Below, piece by piece: positions 53,270 through 60,246 of a DNA stretch of 64,000 nt. The notes below the pieces were generated by a model that saw only the letters and a program-made list of their open reading frames with translations, was not told where the DNA came from and did no database searches. Each line of letters begins with the position of its first letter. The stretch's first letter is position 1. The translations under genes were made by a program, and so were the position numbers. Source of the stretch: Scytonema sp. UIC 10036 (GTDB lineage Bacteria; Cyanobacteriota; Cyanobacteriia; Cyanobacteriales; Nostocaceae); assembly GCF_009725235.1 (NCBI RefSeq), contig NZ_WJFC01000057.1, forward strand, positions 1 through 64,000. The letters are read 5' to 3'.

Positions 53270-53353
53270 TTATCTGTCAGTTATGTGCTGGTAACGATAG
53301 TAGGTTATGCGAAATTTGTCAGACAAAAATAATTGATTTACGCTCTTTAGAAG

Positions 53354-53382
53354 CAGTCACGACTTCGCTCGTGGCTGTTTTT
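53354..53382 (+). terminator. Intrinsic terminator of sodB
   Basis: CAGTCACGA, loop CTTCGC, TCGTGGCTG, then TTTTT: a 9-bp stem with one G-T pair, 85 bases after the sodB stop. Confidence 0.8.
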
Positions 53383-53447
53383 GCTCAAGCCATACCAATT
53401 GGTATAGTTTTTTAGTTACGTATGCTGGGCTGTGGTAAAGTGAATGT

Positions 53448-53654
53448 ATGGATAGTATACAATTGGCAAAGTACTTAGAACAAACTAACAGCATAACCAA
53501 GCCTTGGCTGTTAGTACAGTTGCGATTGAAAAAACTTCAAGAGCGTAAAGACGCGATGACGGAAGTTGATTATATTCAAGAGTTAGAGGATATCCGCCAA
53601 GACTTGATGAATTTGGGGGAATGGTGGATTGGTATTGAAGATGAGGTATTTTAA
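53448..53654 (+). CDS. Small conserved-type hypothetical protein
   Basis: This 68-residue acidic helical protein (SIQLAKYLEQTNSITKPWLL, LKKLQERKDAMTEVDYIQEL, ending LGEWWIGIEDEVF) resembles short proteins seen next to metabolic genes in many filamentous cyanobacteria, but I cannot name a family. No signal or membrane helix is present. It lies between sodB and purM on the same strand. A 200-base heptamer tract follows, separating it from purM. Confidence 0.6.
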   Translation: MDSIQLAKYLEQTNSITKPWLLVQLRLKKLQERKDAMTEVDYIQELEDIRQDLMNLGEWWIGIEDEVF

Positions 53655-53855
53655 GGGTTAGTGGTTAGTTGATAGTAGTTAGTGGTTAGTTGATAGTAGT
53701 TAGTGGTTAGTTGATAGTAGTTAGTGGTTAGTTGATATTGGGTACGAACCACCAACCACCAACCACCAACCACCAACCACCAACCACCAACCATCAACCA
53801 CTAACCACCAACCACCAACCACTAACCACTAACCACTAACCACTAACTACTAACA
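53655..53855. repeat. Long heptamer tract with complementary halves
   Basis: The left half is TTAGTGG/TTAGTTG/ATAGTAG-type units. The right half is CCACCAA/CCACTAA-type units, which read as the reverse complement of the left. The tract can fold into a long imperfect hairpin ahead of purM. Confidence 0.88.
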
Positions 53856-53866
53856 ATTATTGACAG

Positions 53867-54895
53867 ATGGACTACAAAGAGGCGGGGGTTGACGTTGAGG
53901 CGGGTCGAGAATTTGTCAATCAAATTCGGAATTTAGTTCATAGTACTTTTAGACCAGAGGTGCTTGGTGGATTGGGCGGTTTTAGCGGCTGTTTTCAACT
54001 ACCATACGGTTATCAGGAACCAGTTCTGGTTTCAGGAACTGATGGAGTGGGAACAAAACTCAAAATTGCTCAGTCTCTCAATCGTCACGACACCATAGGG
54101 ATTGATTTGGTGGCAATGTGTGTTAATGATGTGTTGACATCTGGCGCAGAACCTCTGTTTTTTTTAGATTACCTGGCAACGGGTCATTTGGAAAAAGAAC
54201 AATTAACTGAGGTGGTTGCAGGTATAGCCTCTGGGTGCAAGCAGGCGGGGTGCGCCTTACTGGGGGGAGAAACTGCAGAAATGCCCGGTTTTTATCAAGT
54301 GGGTGAGTACGATCTGGCGGGTTTTTGTGTGGGAATTGTGGAGAAAAGCCAGATGCTTGATGGTTCTCAAGTACAGGTGGGAGATGTCGCGATCGCTCTT
54401 CCAAGTGCTGGTGTACATAGCAATGGCTTTAGCTTGGTGAGGAAAATTGTCAGCGACAAAGGATTTTCTTGGAGCGATCGCCCTGACATATTAGGAGGGC
54501 AAACACTGGGAGAAATTTTCCTCACACCTACCTACATTTATGTTAAACCCGTGCTGGCGGCGCGGAAAGCAGGGTTAGAAATCCACGGGATGGCACATAT
54601 TACGGGTGGAGGACTACCTGAAAATTTGCCACGTTGCTTGGGTAAAGGTCAAGCGATTAAGATCGATCCCAAGAGTTGGTCTATCCCGCCTATATTTCAG
54701 TGGCTAGCCGAAGAGGGATCTGTGAATTCACAAGCGATGTATAACACTTTCAACATGGGGATCGGGTTTGTACTGCTTGTTCCCCCTCATGAAGTAGAGC
54801 CGGCAATGGCACATTTTACTTTACAAAATATTACAGCCCATTCCATTGGCGAGGTTATTACAGGTTCTGGTGAATTGTTGGGATTACCAATTTAA
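53867..54895 (+). CDS. purM: Phosphoribosylformylglycinamidine cyclo-ligase
   Basis: This 342-residue AIR synthetase is the fifth step of purine biosynthesis, closing the imidazole ring of FGAM with ATP. Family motifs are [16 protein letters not shown] (ATP/substrate loop), [57 protein letters not shown] and [15 protein letters not shown]; the normal length is about 340-350. The start ATG follows the heptamer tract closely and the opening [17 protein letters not shown] is typical. It is transcribed alone. Confidence 0.96.
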   Translation: MDYKEAGVDVEAGREFVNQIRNLVHSTFRPEVLGGLGGFSGCFQLPYGYQEPVLVSGTDGVGTKLKIAQSLNRHDTIGIDLVAMCVNDVLTSGAEPLFFLDYLATGHLEKEQLTEVVAGIASGCKQAGCALLGGETAEMPGFYQVGEYDLAGFCVGIVEKSQMLDGSQVQVGDVAIALPSAGVHSNGFSLVRKIVSDKGFSWSDRPDILGGQTLGEIFLTPTYIYVKPVLAARKAGLEIHGMAHITGGGLPENLPRCLGKGQAIKIDPKSWSIPPIFQWLAEEGSVNSQAMYNTFNMGIGFVLLVPPHEVEPAMAHFTLQNITAHSIGEVITGSGELLGLPI

Positions 54896-55288
54896 ATAGT
54901 ATATTTTATACATATTGTTAAAAACCTCTTTTCGTTTTTATCCCATTTTTTTCTTGTGCATTTGAACATTCGCTCACTTGAGATAGGGCAGGAACTAGAA
55001 TTTCCTCCTGTCCTCTGCCTTTCTCGATAAATGATTCCTACTAGTTGTAGCTTGTGAATTGAACGGAGACGGGCTGCAATATTTCTTACTTTTCCTTATA
55101 AAACCAATCGAATATACGCATGACCGTCAGCCTTTGAATTTGCTAACGTAGTCTTAACATATTGAAAAAATTTGCCAAAGATGCCCAGAAGCTTATTACC
55201 AACACACCTATGTAGTGCTGGTGTATTCTGGGCTATTAGCGTCATGCTTTTCTGTGTAAAAAATGACCTATTTGAAAAAGAGGTACGT
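54896..55288. other. Spacer ahead of the PHP gene
   Basis: No gene recognised. An alternative in-frame upstream start for the PHP gene at 55172 lies here, but the residues it adds do not match the family. No terminator with a good T-run follows purM. Confidence 0.35.
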
Positions 55289-55975
55289 ATGACTGTAAAG
55301 GTTGCCGAGGTATCCACCTCAAGCGAACAATTGAAGTATATATTTCAAAGCATAAATGCATTGAGTTGTCCGATGAGTTTCAACTTTCACATGCACACCG
55401 TCCACTCTGATGGTAAATTACAACCAAGTGCATTGATGGAGCAGGCGATTGCCATTGGTTTAAAAGGGCTTGCCATTACTGACCACCATAGTATAGCTGG
55501 TTATCAAGTAGCGCAAAATTGGTTAGAACAATGGAGATGGAATCATCCAGGTGCAACTGCACCCCAGCTTTGGACTGGTGTAGAAATTAACGCCAATCTT
55601 CTCAATACAGAAGTTCATATTCTGGGTTATGCTTTCGATGTAGAACAAACCAGTATCAGACCTTACATTCAAAGAAAAGTCACCACAGGCGAAGACTATC
55701 AAGCAGCTAACGTGATATCTGCTATTCATGAAGCAGGAGGACTGGCAGTTTTGGCTCATCCGGCTCGTTATCGGCGATCGCACTTTGATTTGATTCCCGC
55801 CGCCGCCGCCGCTGGTATTGATGGCGTAGAATCTTTTTACGCTTACAACAACCCCAACCCGTGGAAACCCAGTGTTAGGGAATCAGAACAGGTGCAACAA
55901 TTAGCCAGTGAATACCACCTATTTAACAGTTGTGGGACTGATACTCATGGCTTAAGCTTGCTGCATCGCTTGTAA
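55289..55975 (+). CDS. PHP-domain phosphoesterase
   Basis: About 228 residues from the ATG at 55289, preceded by AAGAGG at 55278. The PHP metal-binding fold is plain: FNFHMHTVHSDGKLQPSAL (HxH...D), GLKGLAITDHHSIAGYQ (DHH), TGVEINA (Glu), VHILGYAF, LAVLAHPARYRR (His) and NSCGTDTHG (DxH). This matches the RNase AM/TrpH-like group, which cleaves short nucleotides or 3',5'-bisphosphates, with metal-dependent hydrolysis expected. It is monocistronic. A hairpin at 56005-56030 probably ends transcription. Confidence 0.88.
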   Translation: MTVKVAEVSTSSEQLKYIFQSINALSCPMSFNFHMHTVHSDGKLQPSALMEQAIAIGLKGLAITDHHSIAGYQVAQNWLEQWRWNHPGATAPQLWTGVEINANLLNTEVHILGYAFDVEQTSIRPYIQRKVTTGEDYQAANVISAIHEAGGLAVLAHPARYRRSHFDLIPAAAAAGIDGVESFYAYNNPNPWKPSVRESEQVQQLASEYHLFNSCGTDTHGLSLLHRL

Positions 55976-56004
55976 TGATGTTAGTTAATCACTCTTACCA
56001 AAAA

Positions 56005-56030
56005 ACTCCTGGTTATCTACGCCAGGGAGT
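56005..56030 (+). terminator. Hairpin after the PHP gene, possible terminator
   Basis: ACTCCTGG, a nine-base loop, then CCAGGGAGT with one bulged base. Only a weak T-stretch follows, so termination is plausible rather than certain. Confidence 0.5.
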
Positions 56031-56218
56031 TTATATTCCGCATTGCCGTTCCAAATAATTTCCTTGATACTCACTTGTTTTGGTAGCACCTTAATTTTGG
56101 AAAAAGTATCAGCTACCTGTTGCGGTAGCAGCGATCGTTTCATTAATCTCACAAAAATAAGTTATGCTTAGAATAATTTGTTGTATATGAATTCATTCAA
56201 CTATATAAGGAGTAAATT

Positions 56219-56515
56219 ATGTACGAAGTTTCTAGTGATAAAAACAAACTTTCTAATCGGATATCACCCATAGTAGAGCAATTATTTCAAGAGAATATTT
56301 TATTTAGAGAAAGACTAAATAAGGATGAAATGATTCAACTTGTGTCAAATCTATTGCTAGAAAACTTTTCAATAGAGCAATTAAAGGCTATTGATGATGA
56401 TGATTTGAAAGAAAGAATAGATGGTGTGCTAGTCATAGAGGCGGTTTCGGGAACATTAAATGATTTAACACCAGAACAAATAGAAATGTTTGATTCTGCT
56501 GTCGCAGGGAGATAA
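56219..56515 (+). CDS. VapB-like antitoxin, copy 1
   Basis: This 98-residue acidic helical protein (NRISPIVEQLFQENILFRERL, ending VLVIEAVSGTLNDLTPEQIEMFDSAVAGR) is a clear paralogue of the gene at 57844-58137, which precedes an intact PIN toxin. The shared C-terminal AGTLNDLTPEQ stretch and the order antitoxin-then-PIN identify it as the antitoxin. It does not have a recognised AbrB, RHH or Phd fold, so the family is unusual. It has an AAGGAG ribosome site. The upstream 60 bases match those of copy 2 (TCACAAAA..TAAGTTATGCT). Its own toxin is broken. Confidence 0.75.
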   Translation: MYEVSSDKNKLSNRISPIVEQLFQENILFRERLNKDEMIQLVSNLLLENFSIEQLKAIDDDDLKERIDGVLVIEAVSGTLNDLTPEQIEMFDSAVAGR

Positions 56516-56522
56516 TTTAAGA

Positions 56523-56627
56523 ATGGCTTATTTGCTTGATACAAATATAGTGACAGCAATTCTAAAGAATAAACCACCAGCAAGAAAGAAACTACGTGAA
56601 TTTGAAATTCGGCGAGAAGAATTGTAA
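56523..56627 (+). pseudogene. VapC PIN toxin, N-terminal remnant
   Basis: It begins MAYLLDTNIVTAILKNKPPA and stops after 34 residues (FEIRREEL). It parallels the intact toxin at 58147 (MGYLLDTNILTAILKK...RQEV). The break falls just before the strand carrying the catalytic glutamate. The matching C-terminal piece is found about 1 kb downstream at 57656-57739, so foreign DNA replaced the middle. Confidence 0.8.
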
Positions 56628-56644
56628 TAGGAGCTACTTACTTT

Positions 56645-56857
56645 TTACTTGCTCTTTATTTCCGCCTCTATTGCTGCCATTCTTTCCTCAAGTTCAAGCA
56701 CCCGACGTATCAACGGCACATCATCAGCACAACCCAAGTAATACGCCAAAGCATCAACCATGACCTTGGTTTTACTTATGCCACTCTGTTTTGCATAAGC
56801 AACAAGCCGTTCTTCGAGTTCTGGTGGTATCCGAACACAAAATTGGGGTGAAGCCAT
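56645..56857 (-). CDS. Ribbon-helix-helix (CopG/Arc-like) protein
   Basis: This 70-residue protein opens with PQFCVRIPPELEERLVAYAKQ, a ribbon-helix-helix DNA-binding strand and helix, then SGISKTKVMVDALAYYLG and a short coiled coil (RRVLELEERMAAIEAEIKSK) that may serve in oligomerisation. Such proteins act as antitoxins, plasmid copy-control or mobilisation accessories. It is encoded inside the 1-kb insert that splits vapC, opposite to the TA genes, so it probably arrived with the insert. No toxin follows it. Confidence 0.75.
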   Translation of the reverse strand: MASPQFCVRIPPELEERLVAYAKQSGISKTKVMVDALAYYLGCADDVPLIRRVLELEERMAAIEAEIKSK

Positions 56858-56912
56858 ATCAGCAATTTATTGAAGTTTAACCTAATTGTATAGCAGTGCA
56901 TTTTTTTAATAG

Positions 56913-57074
56913 CAGACGGGCGATTGGCTCAGGCAGTTCCTCGGACGCTTGCGCTCACATCACCACCCAGCCTGCGGTCAACTCAACAACCGCCGCAACA
57001 TAGACCCCTTCAATCAACTCAAAGAGCAGCACCAAACCGCACTACAACACCAGCTGACAGGACAATTGGGCTAA
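56913..57074 (+). pseudogene. Possible coding fragment within the insert
   Basis: An open 53-codon stretch without a start codon reads LRQFLGRLRSHHHPACGQLN, then NIDPFNQLKEQHQTALQHQL and TGQLG before TAA. Its composition looks like the tail of a real gene rather than random sequence. No family is recognised. It could be chance. Confidence 0.25.
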
Positions 57075-57089
57075 TCGCCCGTGCTGTCA

Positions 57090-57440
57090 TTATCTCTGCC
57101 GTGGGTCAGTACGCAGCTTCTTCTCAACCCGCTGTAACTTCACATTCGTGTAGCCCGCTTGCTCGCGAGTATACTGTATCTTCTCACTTTCAGCCACTGG
57201 CAGAGGAGCAGGCGACATCTCAAACACAGCTCTCGTCATCACGGCAGTGGCAGTACAAGCGCTCACCAGAATTCCTCCAAACACACCCAACAGCTTATAG
57301 TTCAAGCCCCCCAAGTTGGCGAACAATCCTAGTAGGTTTGGCTTGTTCTGCTCTCGAGATATCTGGGATATCAACTCCAGCTGCTTTTCTTCCATCAAGT
57401 CTATCCTCTCTTGTATCTTCCGACCCACCCCCGTTATCAT
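57090..57440 (-). CDS. Putative coiled-coil, single-TM protein in the insert
   Basis: This 116-residue frame has an N-terminal helix with coiled-coil character (IQERIDLMEEKQLELISQIS), a hydrophobic segment (LLGVFGGILVSACTATAVM) and a polar C-terminal tail (SEKIQYTREQAGYTNVKLQR). The order resembles small accessory membrane proteins on plasmids and mobile elements, but no family is recognised. Another frame is open on the opposite strand over the same bases; this one has the more protein-like composition. It is on the same strand as the RHH gene. Confidence 0.45.
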   Translation of the reverse strand: MITGVGRKIQERIDLMEEKQLELISQISREQNKPNLLGLFANLGGLNYKLLGVFGGILVSACTATAVMTRAVFEMSPAPLPVAESEKIQYTREQAGYTNVKLQRVEKKLRTDPRQR

Positions 57441-57529
57441 CGTTTGGGTTGTGTGTATTTTTGTCCTTCAAAAGTGCGCTTTAAAAAGCATTCGGGCTGT
57501 CGTTAAATCAAAGTCGGAAAATTTCATAT

Positions 57530-57652
57530 AGTGTGCGAATTGACGCTTGAGGCTAAGACCGTTGTGCTACAATCGATTTCACTTTATGCGCGAATTGCGT
57601 CGTCTCAAACCTGCTTCACTCCGTTGTTAAAATTTTATCTTATGTGCGAACC
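57530..57652. repeat. Three dispersed TATG(T/C)GCGAA-type repeats
   Basis: TAGTGTGCGAATTGACGC (57530), TTATGCGCGAATTGCGTC (57585) and CTTATGTGCGAACCCAC (57640) recur about every 55 bases at the right end of the insert. This could be an iteron-like or attachment-end array. Only three imperfect copies are present. Confidence 0.35.
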
Positions 57653-57655
57653 CAC

Positions 57656-57761
57656 AGCTTAATTCTGGTTTCTCATGATTCCGATATGCAGAAAGTTACA
57701 GGAATTCTTTTAGAAGATTGGTTGCAAACAGAATCATAAGTTTGAGTAGATTGACGAGCGC
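57656..57761 (+). pseudogene. VapC PIN toxin, C-terminal remnant
   Basis: The last 27 codons and the 22 bases after the stop (57656-57761) match 58474-58579 of the intact copy with a single difference near the start (CATGATTCC versus CATGATTCT). It includes SHDSDMQKVTGILLEDWLQ. It has no start codon and follows the 1-kb insert. Together with 56523-56627 it marks the outer ends of a former full-length gene. Confidence 0.85.
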
Positions 57762-57843
57762 ACCCCTAAATCTCACAAAAGATAAGTTATGCTGAGGATA
57801 ATGGATTTTCTCTGAATTCATGAAATTACACAAGGAGTAAATT

Positions 57844-58137
57844 ATGCACGAAGTTTATAGTGAAAGAAAGGAAGCCATTGTACGGATATCAAAGATTATT
57901 GAGAAATTGATAGAAGATAATAGCCTGTACAGGGAAAAGTTAGATAAAGAGGGAATGATTCAACATTTAGCAAAATTTGTAGATAAATTTTCTCCGAAAT
58001 ATGTAAAAAGTATTCCAGATGATGAATTAATAAGTATAATTGATAGTATTTTAGTAATAGAAGCAGTTGCTGGAACATTAAATGATTTAACTCCGGAGCA
58101 AGTAAAAATGTATGATGAGGCAGTAAAAGGGAGATAG
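57844..58137 (+). CDS. VapB-like antitoxin, copy 2
   Basis: This 97-residue protein (VRISKIIEKLIEDNSLYREKL...VLVIEAVAGTLNDLTPEQVKMYDEAVKGR) ends 9 bases before an intact PIN toxin and has an AAGGAG ribosome site. It is a paralogue of 56219-56515. The fold is helical and acidic without a recognised DNA-binding motif, so the mode of autoregulation is unclear. With the toxin it forms a probable working type II module. It may also neutralise any product of copy 1, although that toxin is broken. Confidence 0.8.
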   Translation: MHEVYSERKEAIVRISKIIEKLIEDNSLYREKLDKEGMIQHLAKFVDKFSPKYVKSIPDDELISIIDSILVIEAVAGTLNDLTPEQVKMYDEAVKGR

Positions 58138-58146
58138 TGAGTCATA

Positions 58147-58557
58147 ATGGGTTATCTCTTGGATACAAATATATTAACGGCTATTTTGAAAAAAAATGAA
58201 AAAATAATTAATAAACTAGAAGAAGTAAGGTTTTTAAGACAAGAAGTTTTTATAAGTTGTATAGCATACTACGAATCTAAAAGAGGTCTGATTTACGCAA
58301 ATGCTACTAGGCAATTATCTGAACTTAATGAAGTTTGCACAAATTACAGAGTTTTATTTTTAGACAAGTTAGAAATTTTTGAGAAAGCGTGTGAAATTCA
58401 TTTGGATTTAAAGCGGAGAGGTAACCGTCTGGAAGATGCAGATATTCTGATAGCTGCAACAGCGATCGCACATGGCTTAATTCTGGTTTCTCATGATTCT
58501 GATATGCAGAAAGTTACAGGAATTCTTTTAGAAGATTGGTTGCAAACAGAATCATAA
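58147..58557 (+). CDS. vapC: PIN-domain ribonuclease toxin
   Basis: This 136-residue PIN-domain RNase has its acidic active site complete: Asp6 in YLLDTNILT, Glu43 in YYESKRG, Asp97/Asp99 in RLEDADILIAATA and Asp117 in VSHDSDM. VapC toxins cleave tRNA or rRNA and are held by the upstream antitoxin. It is the intact member of a tandem duplicated pair; the copy upstream was split by an insert. The C-terminus (GILLEDWLQTES) is shared with that remnant at the DNA level. Confidence 0.9.
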   Translation: MGYLLDTNILTAILKKNEKIINKLEEVRFLRQEVFISCIAYYESKRGLIYANATRQLSELNEVCTNYRVLFLDKLEIFEKACEIHLDLKRRGNRLEDADILIAATAIAHGLILVSHDSDMQKVTGILLEDWLQTES

Positions 58558-59027
58558 GTTTGAGTAGATTGACGAGCGCAGGGTACGTTCGGATCGTGCG
58601 TTCAGTATGAAAGACAAAAAATTAAATACGGTTTATTTATCAAGTTAAGTAATTTGAAGACAACAAAAGTTTTTTGTAAATTACGGTAAAATCACAATTG
58701 ACACCATTAGTAGTAGACTTTTAAGCTCAAAAGATTAGGCAGTCCCGATGAAAAAATTTTATTTCGACAATCGTGAAAATTCCTCTTAGATCGCTCCTAA
58801 CCCCTGTCTCCTATTTTCAAGACAGTAGCGATCGCAATTGCTTATTTAAGAAGTACTCCCATTCTCAATATTGCAAGGGCTGAGAGAAATTGTAGGTTGG
58901 GTAGAGCGATAGCGAAACCCAACAAATGCTGATAAATGTTGGGTTTCGTTCCTCAACCCAACCTACCTTGAATTTGTGTTTTTAGCAAAACCTACGTAGT
59001 ATTGCTCCCACTCTTGATTTTGAAATA
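58558..59027. other. Spacer with a GTAGGTTGGG unit
   Basis: After the TA genes comes AT-rich DNA without a gene, then CAATATTGCAAGGGCTGAGA and a full palindrome (58892-58966). The methyltransferase start follows about 60 bases later. Confidence 0.5.
58866..58966. repeat. GTAGGTTGGG palindrome with left flank
   Basis: CAATATTGCAAGGGCTGAGA, then the arms GTAGGTTGGG...CCCAACCTAC with the ACAAATGCTGATAAATGTTG spacer. It is nearly identical to the copy at 9129-9246 except that the GGTGTCTTAATGTTTA right flank is missing. Confidence 0.8.
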
Positions 59028-59726
59028 ATGACAGATAGTATTATTCAGGAACAAATTGCTTACTACAGTGCAAGAGCCAACGAATACGACGAATGGTTCT
59101 ACAGAATTGGACGTTACGATCGCGGAGAAGAAATCAACCAGCATTGGTTTAACGAAGCTGCTGTCATCAGAAATGCTTTGTACCAAATTGGTCATGTGGA
59201 ACACGTTCTAGAGCTAGCATGTGGTACAGGAATTTGGACTCAGGAACTTTTAAAGATTGGTAAGAAAATTACTGCCATTGATGCTTCTAGTGAAGTGATT
59301 GAGATTAATCGCAGCAAATTAGGTGCGGCGAAGGTTGAATATCAGCAAATCGATTTATTTAATTGGGAATCCGATACTGAGTACGAGCTAGTATTTTTCT
59401 CCTTTTGGCTTTCTCATGTACCACCAAATTTGGTTGACTCATTTTTGAAAAAAGTCTATAAAGCGGTGCGTACTGGCGGACAAGTCTTTATGATTGACTC
59501 TCGCTTCGAGCCAACATCAACAGCCAAAAATCATATTTTAGAAAATGACAGAAATATTTACGTCACCAGAAAATTAAATGATAACCAAGAATTTAAGATT
59601 GTTAAAATTTTTTATTCTCCCGAACAGCTTCATGACAAGTTAATACAAGCGGGATTTCAAGCAGATGTTAAAGTCACAGATAACTATTTTATTTATGCAA
59701 GTGGGAGCAAAAGCGATATTCACTGA
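59028..59726 (+). CDS. Class I SAM-dependent methyltransferase
   Basis: This 232-residue Rossmann-fold methyltransferase starts IQEQIAYYSARANEYDEWFY, a common opening in the UbiE/small-molecule group. The SAM motifs are VLELACGTGIWTQEL (motif I), ITAIDASSEVIEI (post-I) and LVFFSFWLSHVPPNL (motif II/III). No membrane segment is present. The substrate is unknown. It is followed after about 27 bases by a chimeric frame and then an amine oxidase on the same strand; the spacing would allow co-transcription. Confidence 0.88.
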   Translation: MTDSIIQEQIAYYSARANEYDEWFYRIGRYDRGEEINQHWFNEAAVIRNALYQIGHVEHVLELACGTGIWTQELLKIGKKITAIDASSEVIEINRSKLGAAKVEYQQIDLFNWESDTEYELVFFSFWLSHVPPNLVDSFLKKVYKAVRTGGQVFMIDSRFEPTSTAKNHILENDRNIYVTRKLNDNQEFKIVKIFYSPEQLHDKLIQAGFQADVKVTDNYFIYASGSKSDIH

Positions 59727-59753
59727 TATCCTAACTTTACTGAGGTGAGGTTA

Positions 59754-60191
59754 ATGTTAGAACCCTGGCAAGTTATTGGAAGTACAATCAGTTATGAAGA
59801 TCGATGGTTAAAGATTCAAAGCGATCGATGTTTAACAAAAACTGGTAAATTCATAGAACCCTATCATGTCCTTCACTATCCCACATGGGTAAATGTCGTT
59901 GCACTGACTGCTAATGCAGAAATTATACTTTTATCTCAATATCGTCACGGAGTCAAGTTAATCAATCCCGCAAGTATTGCTTTACATGAAGCAGTAGGTT
60001 TTACGTTAGTAGGTGTTTACCAGGCAGTTGGTTATGAGCTGGGACAGTGGTACGATGTTGCTTGGTGGCAATTATCTCTACAACAAGAACAATCGGAAAT
60101 TGTGAACCCACCTCTTTCTTGGCAAGAAGTTGAGAAATCGCTTCTATGGTATGAGGCACTCAAAAGTGGTCTTAACTTCCTGCGGGTTTAG
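59754..60191 (+). CDS. Nudix/GNAT chimera formed by gene fusion
   Basis: About 145 residues from the ATG at 59754 behind GAGGTGAGG. Residues 1-65 match the N-terminus of an ADP-sugar Nudix hydrolase (WQVIGSTISYEDRWLKIQSD, VNVVALTANAEIILLSQYRHG) but stop before the Nudix box. From about NPASIALHEAVGFTLVGVYQ the rest is the C-terminal half of a phosphinothricin-type GNAT acetyltransferase (VGYELGQWYDVAWWQLSLQ). The GNAT acetyl-CoA loop is missing. Two neighbouring genes appear fused in frame by deletion. Neither activity should survive; I rate it a probable pseudogene with an intact frame. It overlaps a spurious upstream extension of the next gene. Confidence 0.75.
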   Translation: MLEPWQVIGSTISYEDRWLKIQSDRCLTKTGKFIEPYHVLHYPTWVNVVALTANAEIILLSQYRHGVKLINPASIALHEAVGFTLVGVYQAVGYELGQWYDVAWWQLSLQQEQSEIVNPPLSWQEVEKSLLWYEALKSGLNFLRV

Positions 60192-60246
60192 GGCTGCTTT
60201 TAAGGTATATTACTTAATTAAGAGGCAATACATAAAGGCATACCTA

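Larger units (their letters stand above)
56628..57655. mobile_element. About 1-kb insertion within a vapC gene
   Basis: This segment separates the N- and C-terminal pieces of the copy-1 toxin. It carries a small RHH-type gene and a possible membrane protein on the minus strand, plus three TATG(T/C)GCGAA-type repeats at its right end. About 75 codons of the toxin are absent, so insertion was accompanied by deletion. No transposase or integrase is seen, and the ends show no obvious inverted repeats. Confidence 0.55.

Noticed and set aside
53655..53855. Possible CRISPR-like array
   Set aside because: Units are 7 bases without unique spacers, which is a simple tandem repeat. The same applies to 32461, 36383 and 42440.
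56924..57484. 186-residue plus-strand frame
   Set aside because: Serine/proline/threonine-rich shadow of the minus-strand membrane-protein frame; no domain recognised.
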